DNA of 11,216 nucleotides, from the NCBI GenBank assembly GCA_018819005.1, contig JAHJQU010000093.1, positions 1-11,216 of the forward strand, given 5' to 3'. Positions 1 to 7,700 of the stretch are shown one piece after another. The translations under genes and the position numbers were made by a program. Numbering within the stretch: the first letter of the stretch is position 1; the number at the start of each line of letters is the position of its first letter. The DNA is from Pseudomonadota bacterium (GTDB lineage: Bacteria > Desulfobacterota > Desulfobacteria > Desulfobacterales > RPRI01). The notes under the pieces were generated by a model. That model had not been told where the DNA came from and did not search any database. It saw only the letters and a list, made by a program, of their open reading frames with translations.

Positions 1-1
1 C

Positions 2-313
2 AGGTGTTTTGTTTCAACTGTAAACTGTGCTGAAAGCGGAAGCGCCGTAGTTGACGACTTCGTTGTTACGGTAAATAATATCTTCATGCAGGTTATAGAA
101 CATGCCGATGCAGGCAGGTTTTCAGGCAATCTTTCGGATGTGTTACAATTTTTAGAATCAGCCGAAAACCGTGAGAATCTTTTATCAGGTAGAATTCGAA
201 ATCCGCCCCCCAGTCTTATAAAGAACCATCCTTTGAAAATACTAATGATACCCCCCGAACATAGAGAAAAGGCTGAGCCGATACTGGATGCTTTAAAGAA
301 ACTGACTTATTGA
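2..313 (+). CDS. C-terminal part of an unrecognised protein (5' end outside the window)
   Basis: The frame is open from base 2 to a TGA at 311-313, about 103 codons. An internal ATG at 86 is possible, but it has no convincing Shine-Dalgarno sequence, so I read this as the tail of a longer gene that begins outside the window. The C-terminus ends in a charged amphipathic helix (REKAEPILDALKKLTY). I do not recognise the family and see no catalytic motif. Support that it was really translated comes from a second copy of its last 16 codons at 1088-1138. The differences there are mostly synonymous or conservative (CTG to ATG, CTG to TTA), as expected for once-coding sequence. Function unknown; the N-terminal limit is uncertain. 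Confidence 0.45.
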   Translation, partial: RCFVSTVNCAESGSAVVDDFVVTVNNIFMQVIEHADAGRFSGNLSDVLQFLESAENRENLLSGRIRNPPPSLIKNHPLKILMIPPEHREKAEPILDALKKLTY

Positions 314-360
314 CGGCTTCGTGAACATTCTGCAATATTGTTTACTTATATTTTGATGAA
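263..360 (+). repeat. Direct repeat copy A (gene 3' end plus 3' flank)
   Basis: This covers the last 16 codons, the stop and about 47 bp of 3' flank of the first gene. It recurs as copy B at 1088-1187. Over 274-318 versus 1099-1143 I count 42 of 45 identical bases. The similarity continues past the stop with small gaps to about 360/1187. Together the copies flank the HicBA module. Confidence 0.8.
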
Positions 361-447
361 TGTTTCAAAATTGCCCCTAGTTCACTTGAACCCCTGGACC
401 CTCGACCTCCATGACCCTATCTCTTTGAAATTCATGCCCCCACGCAA

Positions 448-476
448 TTGACCCTAAAAAATCATTGTGTTATATT
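448..476 (+). promoter_or_regulatory. Sigma70-like promoter for hicBA
   Basis: A -35 box TTGACC (448-453) and a -10 box TATATT (471-476) are separated by exactly 17 nt. Transcription would start near 483, leaving a leader of about 115 nt before hicB. Seen by eye, not scored. Confidence 0.6.
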
Positions 477-483
477 AATAACA
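468..483 (+). promoter_or_regulatory. Palindrome over the hicBA -10 box (candidate operator)
   Basis: Perfect 6-bp arms TGTTAT and ATAACA are separated by ATTA. The palindrome covers the -10 element, so a bound protein would block RNA polymerase. Autorepression is usual for toxin-antitoxin operons. However, this HicB has no visible DNA-binding domain, so the repressor is not identified. AT-rich 6-bp palindromes also arise by chance. Confidence 0.35.
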
Positions 484-598
484 TAAGCATTATATCTTTC
501 GGAAAGTAGAATGAAAATGATTTTTACAGACCTGTATGTGAGATTGTGTTATAAAGAGTGTGATTATGAATAAATCTAAATATACGGAGAACTAAACA

Positions 599-823
599 AT
601 GAAGCAATTTAAAATTGTTGTTGAAAAACATCCGGATATATATGTCGCTTATCCGCTCGGCATAAAAGGGGTTGTGGTAGGTCAGGGTGAAACATATGAG
701 GACGCTGTAGCTGATGTCAAATCAGCAATAAAATTTCATATTGATACTTTTGGTTCCGACCAAATCGAAATTGATCCTCCGATTTTGGAGGCTTTTATTA
801 CAGAAACAGGAATAGCTGTTTAA
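599..823 (+). CDS. hicB: HicB-family antitoxin (short form, no DNA-binding domain)
   Basis: This 74-residue protein has the HicB partial RNase H-like fold pattern. A beta strand (FKIVVEKHPDIYVAY) is followed by a GxxxxGxT/E turn (VVVGQGETYEDA) and an amphipathic helix (VADVKSAIKFHI). HicB proteins bind and block the HicA mRNA interferase. Most longer HicB proteins carry a C-terminal HTH or ribbon-helix-helix domain for autoregulation, and none is present here. The start is supported by GGAG at 586-589, 9 nt upstream of the ATG. The stop codon shares its last A with the start of the downstream toxin gene, giving translational coupling. The antitoxin precedes the toxin, the reverse of the E. 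coli hicA-hicB order. Family call confident; regulation inferred. Confidence 0.85.
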   Translation: MKQFKIVVEKHPDIYVAYPLGIKGVVVGQGETYEDAVADVKSAIKFHIDTFGSDQIEIDPPILEAFITETGIAV

Positions 824-1059
824 TGGCGCAATTTCCTGCAGATGCTCCTGTTAGAAAAGTAATAAAAGCCTTGGAGCGCTTAGGATTTACTGTGGTTCGT
901 GAGGGGAACCATATTGCCATGATAAAAGAAAACCCCGATGGAACGCGAACTCCTCTTACAATGCCCAACCATCCAATAATTAAAAAATCGACTTTACGAA
1001 CCGTACTGACTCAAGCAAAAATTTCAAGAGACGAATTTCTCGAATCATTTTATTCGTAA
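823..1059 (+). CDS. hicA: HicA-family mRNA interferase toxin
   Basis: This 78-residue protein matches the HicA double-stranded-RNA-binding-like fold. It has an N-terminal helix (VRKVIKALERLGF), then the strand carrying the catalytic histidine in a GNHIAM motif (H30, where GSH is commonest), a PNHP turn, and the helix with the STLRTVL signature before an acidic tail. HicA toxins cleave mRNA when not bound by HicB, stalling growth. Its ATG begins on the final A of the hicB stop (TAATG), so translation is probably coupled and antitoxin-led. Active-site residues look intact, so a working toxin is likely. It sits next to a restriction-like operon, a common place for such modules, but no functional link is visible. 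Confidence 0.87.
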   Translation: MAQFPADAPVRKVIKALERLGFTVVREGNHIAMIKENPDGTRTPLTMPNHPIIKKSTLRTVLTQAKISRDEFLESFYS

Positions 1060-1087
1060 TATTTTTTATTATGGATGTAATAGTTAA

Positions 1088-1187
1088 AGGGAGCAGGTTG
1101 AGCCGATAATGGATGCTTTAAAGAAATTAACTTATTGACGGCTGAGCAAAAAACATTTTGCAAATTGTTTATTTATATTTTGTTGAA
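1088..1187 (+). pseudogene. Decayed 3' remnant of a paralogue of the first gene (repeat copy B)
   Basis: Codons 1088-1138 read REQVEPIMDALKKLTY and stop, matching the end of the first gene (REKAEPILDALKKLTY). An in-frame TAA at 1085-1087 closes the frame immediately upstream, so only the 3' tip remains. The non-coding flank after the stop is also shared. Two of the three base changes in the best-conserved 45 bp are in one synonymous Leu codon (CTG/TTA). The copy therefore probably comes from a related, once-functional gene rather than from a fresh duplication. Confidence 0.7.
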
Positions 1188-1259
1188 CGCCCCCTAATTG
1201 CCTTGTCATTTATCAGCAAAGCCGATTATTGCCAAGTTTAACTTTAAATTTATTTTCTC

Positions 1260-1288
1260 TTGACGCTTTATAACCCCATTAGTATATT
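1260..1288 (+). promoter_or_regulatory. Sigma70-like promoter for the three-gene defence operon
   Basis: TTGACG (1260-1265) and TATATT (1283-1288) are separated by exactly 17 nt, close to consensus. It is the best promoter I can see upstream of the helicase gene and gives a leader of about 105 nt. Its -10 box and spacing are identical to those of the hicBA promoter. Confidence 0.65.
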
Positions 1289-1299
1289 CAATAAACTCA

Positions 1300-1317
1300 A
1301 TAACAATATCTTGTTAT
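1300..1317 (+). promoter_or_regulatory. Palindromic candidate operator in the operon leader
   Basis: ATAACAA-TATC-TTGTTAT forms perfect 7-bp arms around a 4-nt centre. It starts about 11 nt after the -10 box, at the expected initiation region, a classic repressor position. No repressor gene is recognisable next to it, so the regulator would be encoded elsewhere. A small RNA hairpin in the leader is an alternative. Confidence 0.45.
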
Positions 1318-1400
1318 AGTAAGATCGTAAAATTATATCTGACTTATTTATTATCTGAATTCTTTTTTTACCCTCAACAGCCTGAATGGATATGTATTGA

Positions 1401-4400
1401 ATGTCGGATGATACGAACACTTCGGGGATCAGAGACAATTATCTGCACGGTTCGGCAGGCGATTTCGTCATAAATTCTATAGTACCTGATGCAAAATTAT
1501 CGTTTGTTTCAGCATATTTTACGATCCATGCCTTTGACGCTCTTCGAAAAGAACTTGAGAGCATTCAATCCCTGCGTTTTCTTTTTGGTGAACCCCGGTT
1601 TGTGCGCAGCCTGGATCGGGAGAACAAACAGTCACGCCGATACAACCTTACTGAAGAAGGGCTCTCTCTGGGCAACCAATTGTTCCAGCGCCGGTTGGCA
1701 AAGGATTGTGCCGACTGGATTCGCCGAAAAGTCGAAATCAGCTCAATCACCCGCTCCTCGTTTCTACACGGCAAGCTTTATCACATTCAGGATGGAAAAA
1801 CCTATCATGCCATGATCGGCAGTTCGAATTTCACCGTGCCCGGTTTGGGCCTGCATCCGAACGGCAACAATATAGAACTTAATCTCGTCGTAACGGACGA
1901 CCGTGATCGCAATGCACTTCTGGCGTGGTTCGACGCTCTATGGAACAATACTGAAATTGTTGAGGATGTCAAAGAAACCGTATTGAAGGAACTATCCAGG
2001 CTTTATGAAAACCAGTCACCTCAATTTATCTACTACCTGACGCTTTATAACATCTTCAGAGAGTTTATAGACGGCACCCGTGATATTGACGAGTCTCTGC
2101 GCCGAACTGCGATCCCGGATACCCGTATCTGGCAGACCCTTTTCTCTTTTCAGAAAGACGGCGCAAAGGCGGCTATCAATAAAATCCTCGCTTATAACGG
2201 ATGCGTCCTCGCAGACAGCGTAGGTCTCGGGAAAACCTTCACCGCCCTTGCGGTCATCAAGTTTTTTGAGCTTCGCAATGAACGTGTTCTCGTGCTCTGT
2301 CCGAAAAAGCTGCGCCGCAACTGGACGGTGTATCGTTCCAACAGCTCTCTCAATCCGTTCCTCACAGATCGGTTCCGGTATGACGTACTGTCTCATACAG
2401 ATCTCTCCCGCGACAGGGGAGATGTTGATGGAATTGACCTTGCCACCTTGAATTGGGGTAATTATGATCTCGTTATGATAGACGAATCCCACAACTTCCG
2501 CAACAACGCCCTGGCCCGTCAGCGACCCGGGGAACAACCGCGCCAAAGCCGTTATCAGCGGCTCATTAAGGACATCATCACCTCCGGCATTCGTACCAAG
2601 GTGCTTCTGCTTTCTGCCACACCGGTAAATAATCAGCTCGCCGATCTTCGTAACCAGATATCCTTTATTGCGGGCGGCGACGTAACCAGAGATGACCGGG
2701 CCGACTCCTCATTTGCCGAAATCCTCGGAATCGACTCCGTCAGAGAAACCAGCCGCAAGGCGCAGACTCACTTTACCAACTGGGCAAAAAAGCCGGCCGG
2801 AGAACGCAAAACCCGCGATCTGCTCTCTGCTCTTGGCGGCGATTTCTTCAAGCTCCTTGATGGCCTCAGCATTGCCCGTTCCCGAAGCCAGATTGCCGGT
2901 TACTACAAGGAAGAGATGACACGTCTTGGAGGATTTCCCAAGCGAACCGTTCCGCGCTCACTGCATCCTCAGATAGACCTGCAGCAGCGCTTCCTGTCTT
3001 TCGAACAGCTCAATCAGGAGATCAGCGAACTCAATCTGGCTCTTTACCACCCCACTGCAAAACTGAGGGATGATCTTCCCGAAGCGATACGAACAATGTA
3101 TCTTGACACGATACTGGGCGGATTCACACAGGAAGGCCGCGAACGAATCCTGATTGCAATGATGAAGGTCAATTTTCTCAAACGTCTTGAAAGTTCGGTA
3201 GACTCCTTCCGTCTGACCCTCCAGCGAACCATTGAGAAAATTGATCGTCTGGAAGAACGTATCCTTGCTTTCGAGAAACATGTCGATGAGAATCCGGAAG
3301 TGGACTACGATGTCTTGACTCCCGATCAGTTTGAAGATCCTGATTTTGACAGCGAAGAGTTCACCATCGGAGGGAAACGACGCATCCATCTCGGGCATCT
3401 TAAGCTGCCAGAGTGGCTGAAAGAGGTCCGACAAGACCGCGTCCAACTCCAGTTTCTCCTCGAAAAGACCGCAGCGGTAAAGCCTGAACGGGACGGCAAA
3501 CTGGCGGAGCTGCGCACAATCATTGAAAGAAAGGTGAAAGAGCCATCGGTCAACCGCGACGGCAAGACCAACCGCAAGGCGCTGGTTTTCACCGCCTTTG
3601 CTGATACCGCCCGTTACCTTTATGACCAACTGGCAACGTGGGCACAAGAACGCATCGGTATTCACACGGCGATTATCGTCGGTGACGGCAGCAATCGCAC
3701 TTCGCTGGGAAATGCAGACTATGACGATATCCTGACCAATTTTTCGCCCTTATCCAAATTCCGGTCCGCCCAACCCCGTTTCCCGCAGACGGAGGAGATC
3801 GACCTCCTTATTGCCACGGACTGCATATCCGAAGGCCAGAATCTCCAAGACTGCGACCTGCTTATCAATTATGATATCCACTGGAACCCTGTGCGGATTA
3901 TCCAGCGTTTTGGCCGTATAGACCGGATAGGTTCTCGGAACCGCGAGGTACACCTTGTCAATTTCTGGCCTGTAGCAGACCTTGACCGTTATCTGAACGT
4001 CAAGCACCGCGTTGAAGCCCGCATGGCCCTGGTTGACCTGTCCGCCACCCAGACAGATAATCTGCTCAACCCAGGCCAGCTTGAGGAGCTGATCAAGGAA
4101 GACCTTCTCTTCAGGGATCGTCAGTTGAAGCGTCTAAAGAATGAAGTCCTCGACCTTGAGGATTTTGATGACGCTGTTTCGCTTACAGACTTTTCGCTCG
4201 ACGAATTCCGTCTTGACCTGATGCAATTCCTCGAATCGCGCCGGGCTGAACTGGATGAGGCCGATGTAGGCCTCTACGCCGTTGTCCCGCCAAAACCGGA
4301 TATTCCGGCCTGCCGTCCGGGCGTTATTTTCTGCCTTCGTCACGGCAAAAACAGGGATGTTCAAAAGAGCGGTGGGGGCAATGAACCGCGCCCGGCAGAT

Positions 4401-4778
4401 TCTTCAAAGATTAATCCTCTGGCGCCTCATTACCTGGTTTATGTCCATGATGACGGAACTGTTCGTTTTTCTTTTGCGCAGCCTAAAGAATCGCTGTTCC
4501 TGCTACGCAGCATTGCCGCGGGAGAAACAGCCCCTTTAATCAAGTTGTGCGACCAATTTGATGCTGCCACCAAAGACGGCTCCGACATGGGACACTATGA
4601 CAGCTTGATACAGAAGGCGCTTGCATCTATTCAGCATACCTTCCGCCGCCGCGCCGCCGCTGCGCTTCTTTCCGGACGCGGGGGGGTATTGCCGACCGCT
4701 GCCGAAACACCTGACCGGGATCAGGGAGAATTCGAACTGGTAACATGGCTGGTTATCATGCAGCCGGAACAAGGATAA
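1401..4778 (+). CDS. PLD-nuclease / SNF2-like helicase fusion, predicted anti-phage restriction effector
   Basis: This 1125-residue protein probably translocates on and cleaves foreign DNA. Residues about 1-190 form a phospholipase D-type nuclease domain. The HxK motif is H123-G-K125, followed by D131 and GSSN (140-143), with an acidic E159 further on. A single HKD copy implies catalysis as a dimer. RecA-like lobe 1 has Walker A (G275-LGKT, K278), the DESH box (361-364) and SAT (405-407). A long helical insertion (about 430-720) follows. Lobe 2 has LVFTAF (728-733), a TDCISEGQNLQ stretch and motif VI QRFGRIDRIG (835-844), typical of SNF2-like helicases. Residues about 870-1125 are an unassigned C-terminal domain. 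The ATG at 1401 has only a weak GGA upstream, but the N-terminus is family-like from the first residues. The methylase gene follows after 5 nt. A homopolymer of seven G (4680-4686) lies near the 3' end. Related in logic to DISARM DrmC plus DrmD in one chain. Confidence 0.88.
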   Translation: MSDDTNTSGIRDNYLHGSAGDFVINSIVPDAKLSFVSAYFTIHAFDALRKELESIQSLRFLFGEPRFVRSLDRENKQSRRYNLTEEGLSLGNQLFQRRLAKDCADWIRRKVEISSITRSSFLHGKLYHIQDGKTYHAMIGSSNFTVPGLGLHPNGNNIELNLVVTDDRDRNALLAWFDALWNNTEIVEDVKETVLKELSRLYENQSPQFIYYLTLYNIFREFIDGTRDIDESLRRTAIPDTRIWQTLFSFQKDGAKAAINKILAYNGCVLADSVGLGKTFTALAVIKFFELRNERVLVLCPKKLRRNWTVYRSNSSLNPFLTDRFRYDVLSHTDLSRDRGDVDGIDLATLNWGNYDLVMIDESHNFRNNALARQRPGEQPRQSRYQRLIKDIITSGIRTKVLLLSATPVNNQLADLRNQISFIAGGDVTRDDRADSSFAEILGIDSVRETSRKAQTHFTNWAKKPAGERKTRDLLSALGGDFFKLLDGLSIARSRSQIAGYYKEEMTRLGGFPKRTVPRSLHPQIDLQQRFLSFEQLNQEISELNLALYHPTAKLRDDLPEAIRTMYLDTILGGFTQEGRERILIAMMKVNFLKRLESSVDSFRLTLQRTIEKIDRLEERILAFEKHVDENPEVDYDVLTPDQFEDPDFDSEEFTIGGKRRIHLGHLKLPEWLKEVRQDRVQLQFLLEKTAAVKPERDGKLAELRTIIERKVKEPSVNRDGKTNRKALVFTAFADTARYLYDQLATWAQERIGIHTAIIVGDGSNRTSLGNADYDDILTNFSPLSKFRSAQPRFPQTEEIDLLIATDCISEGQNLQDCDLLINYDIHWNPVRIIQRFGRIDRIGSRNREVHLVNFWPVADLDRYLNVKHRVEARMALVDLSATQTDNLLNPGQLEELIKEDLLFRDRQLKRLKNEVLDLEDFDDAVSLTDFSLDEFRLDLMQFLESRRAELDEADVGLYAVVPPKPDIPACRPGVIFCLRHGKNRDVQKSGGGNEPRPADSSKINPLAPHYLVYVHDDGTVRFSFAQPKESLFLLRSIAAGETAPLIKLCDQFDAATKDGSDMGHYDSLIQKALASIQHTFRRRAAAALLSGRGGVLPTAAETPDRDQGEFELVTWLVIMQPEQG

Positions 4779-4783
4779 GAAAA

Positions 4784-7700
4784 ATGCCGGCTGCAAACAC
4801 TATAGATCTGAAAAAGAAAATTGAATCCGCTCTTCATGAATTCAGCATAATGCCTTTGCCGGCCGCTGCCAGAAATCTTTTCCAAGAACTGGGCTATGCA
4901 AGCCAACGAGACGAAAATATCCTTCAGATTGCAACGCCGAGCGATTTTCTGCAATGGCTCGAAAGCGCCAACCAAAACAATGTATTGTCTGACAAGGATC
5001 GCGTTGAACTTCAAAAGCATTTGAAATATCTCCATTTCATCTTTCAGCTCACCGACGTCGAGATCAGGACAGCTCTTGGCGGAATCCAGGAAAGCCTTTT
5101 TGATTCCAAAACAGCTGTCGATGGTTCGCGTAAGAAGAGTTATCTGGTTTTTGCCGCCTCACTATCCACAGACGCGCCTGGAAACCGATCCACCCTTGCC
5201 CGGCTTGTTCGTCTGATCAATAAACCGCTTCCCATGCCGGCTATTATCCTCTTCCGGCACGAGGACACCTTGACCATCGGTGTCATCAACCGACGGGATC
5301 ATAAACGCGCTCCGGATCGTGACGTTCTTGAAAAGGTCACGCTCATCAAAGATATCTCAATTGCCGAGCCGAACCGGGCTCATGTTGAAATACTTCATGA
5401 CCTGACCTTGGCAACTCTAATTCAGAAACACCGGGTTGAGAACTTCGACAGCCTCCATGACGCCTGGCGTAAAACCCTCGACATATCGGCACTCAACAGA
5501 AAGTTCTATAAGGAGTTGTTTAACTGGTATCTCTTTGCCGTCAAGACCGTCCGGTTTCCCAATCCCGACAAGCAGCCCGAAGAGGTCAATAACTCCATCA
5601 ATGTCATCCGCCTACTGACCCGGTTGATTTTCTGCTGGTTTATCAAGGAAAAAGGGCTGATACCAGAGTCGTTGTTCAATGAGCGGAAGGTGCGGGATAT
5701 TCTGTCTGACCAGGCATCAAAGGATGGATCAGCCTATTACAAAGCCATCCTGCAGAATCTTTTTTTTGCCACCCTCAACACGGAAATGAACCACTACATT
5801 CCCGGAAGCCGCCGCTTCATAAGCGAACACAAAAACGACAGAGGGGTCAATCCCGACTACAATAATTTTACAGTTTACCGTCACAAATCCCTTTTCAACG
5901 ATTCGAATGCAGCACTTAAACTCTTTGATAACATCCCTTTTCTTAATGGTGGGCTCTTCGAATGCCTCGATACTATTGAAACGGGTAACGGGAAAAATCG
6001 GGAAATCCGGTATGACGGTTTCTCTTCGACACCCTCAAAACAGCCGTCAGTTCCGGACTTTCTCTTTTTCGGCAGGATGGAGGATGTTGATCTAAGCAGC
6101 GCGTACAACGGTAAAACCGGAGGACACGAGACCGTAATCGGCCTGATCGACGTTTTGAACAGTTACAAATTCACTATCATGGAGAACACTCCCCTTGAAG
6201 AGGAGGTCGCCCTTGACCCGGAGCTTCTCGGCAAGGTCTTTGAAAACCTCCTAGCCAGTTACAATCCGGAGACCCGCAGCACAGCCCGCAACCAGACCGG
6301 CAGTTTTTACACCCCCAGAGAAATCGTAAACTACATGGTGGATGAATCACTCAAGTCCTATCTGATTGGAAAATTGAATGAAAGTTCTCCTTTTTCAAAA
6401 ATTACCTCCCTCTTCTCCTATGAAGATACCGGCAACCCCTTTTCACTGAAGGAGACCGACGAACTAATAAATGCGCTCAGCAATGCCAAGATACTCGATC
6501 CGGCCTGCGGTTCCGGGGCCTTTCCCATGGGGGTGCTGCACCGGATGGTGCATATCCTCGGAAAGCTTGACCCTAATAACCGGAAGTGGAAACAGGCCCA
6601 ACTAGATATCGTGGAGCAGGATCGGCAAAAGGCATTGGAAATGCAAGATGACGCCGTTCGGCAAGGAGCTATAAAGAGTGTTGAAGAACGAAAAGCTTAT
6701 ATCGAGGCATCCTTTGAAAGTAGTCATCATGAGTTGGATTACTTGCGCAAGCTTTTTCTGATCGAAAACTGCATCTACGGAGTTGATATCCAGAATATTG
6801 CCGTCCAGATAGCCAAGCTTCGTTTTTTCATCTCCCTGATCGTAGAACAGAAACGGGATGATACAAAATCCAATTTGGGAATACTAGCCATGCCGAACCT
6901 TGAAACCAAGTTCGTTGCCGCCGACACCCTGATCGGATTGGAAAAACCTGAACAAATAAATCTTGAAACAAGTGGTGTGGGTCGGGCCGAATTCGAACTT
7001 AAACAAGTTCGGAAAAAAATATTTTATGCCAGAAACTACTATGAGAAAAAACAACTTCGAAAGCAGGAAAAGCTTAAGAGAAATGCGCTTGAACTCGCTC
7101 TGAAAAAAAGCTGGGGTGAAGTGACCGCAAAGCAGGTTGCGGCATGGAATCCTTTCGACGTTTCGGGTTCTGCACCATTCTTTGATCCGGAAATGATGTT
7201 CGGTTTAACAATGCCGCTCCAGTCCAGATCCATTCTTAAATTTGGGGAAGCAAGTAAAGTTACTTCCGCCGATAAAAAAGAAATTGAAGGCGCTTTCGAC
7301 ATAGTCATAGGCAACCCGCCCTATGTCCAGATCCAGAGTTTCAGCGGCAGACCTGAGCAGAAAGCCTGGGAGAAGCAGAAATACGAGACATACACAAAGA
7401 CCGGGGACATCTACTGTCTTTTCTACGAACGAGGATTCAATCTGCTGGCAAGGGGCGGAATCCTGGCCTATATTTCATCCAACAAGTGGATGCGGGCCAA
7501 CTATGGCACGAAGCTCCGCAAATTTTTTGCCGGAAAGACATCGCCTAAAGCCCTGATAGATTTCGGAGGTTTTAAGGTTTTTGACGCTGCAACCGTGGAT
7601 ACAAGCATCCTGATTTTGAAAAAAGAGAAGTTGAGTGGTAAAAAGCCAGCTTTGCAGGCGGTTTGGATGGCAAATGATTTCACGACACAAACAGATATTG

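Larger units (their letters stand above)
1060..1400. other. Intergenic region before the defence operon
   Basis: These 341 bp hold repeat copy B, then a strongly AT-rich stretch with the operon promoter and palindrome described separately. A five-codon frame (1386-1400, MDMY then TGA) ends directly against the ATG at 1401. I see no other coding sequence or RNA gene. Confidence 0.6.

Noticed and set aside
380..391. Palindrome GTTCA-CT-TGAAC, possible LexA-type site
   Set aside because: Short arms, more than 50 bp upstream of the promoter, and not a clear match to a known SOS box.
2958..3665. 235-codon minus-strand open frame opposite the helicase gene
   Set aside because: Lies entirely antisense to a gene with clear family motifs; the translation is low-complexity and motif-free. 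Same judgement for 2016-2546, 7475-7972 and 9277-10023.
4745..4784. Longer methylase start at ATG 4745
   Set aside because: It lies within the helicase gene without a good Shine-Dalgarno sequence, while ATG 4784 has AAGGA 8 nt upstream. The extra 13 residues look like out-of-frame translation.
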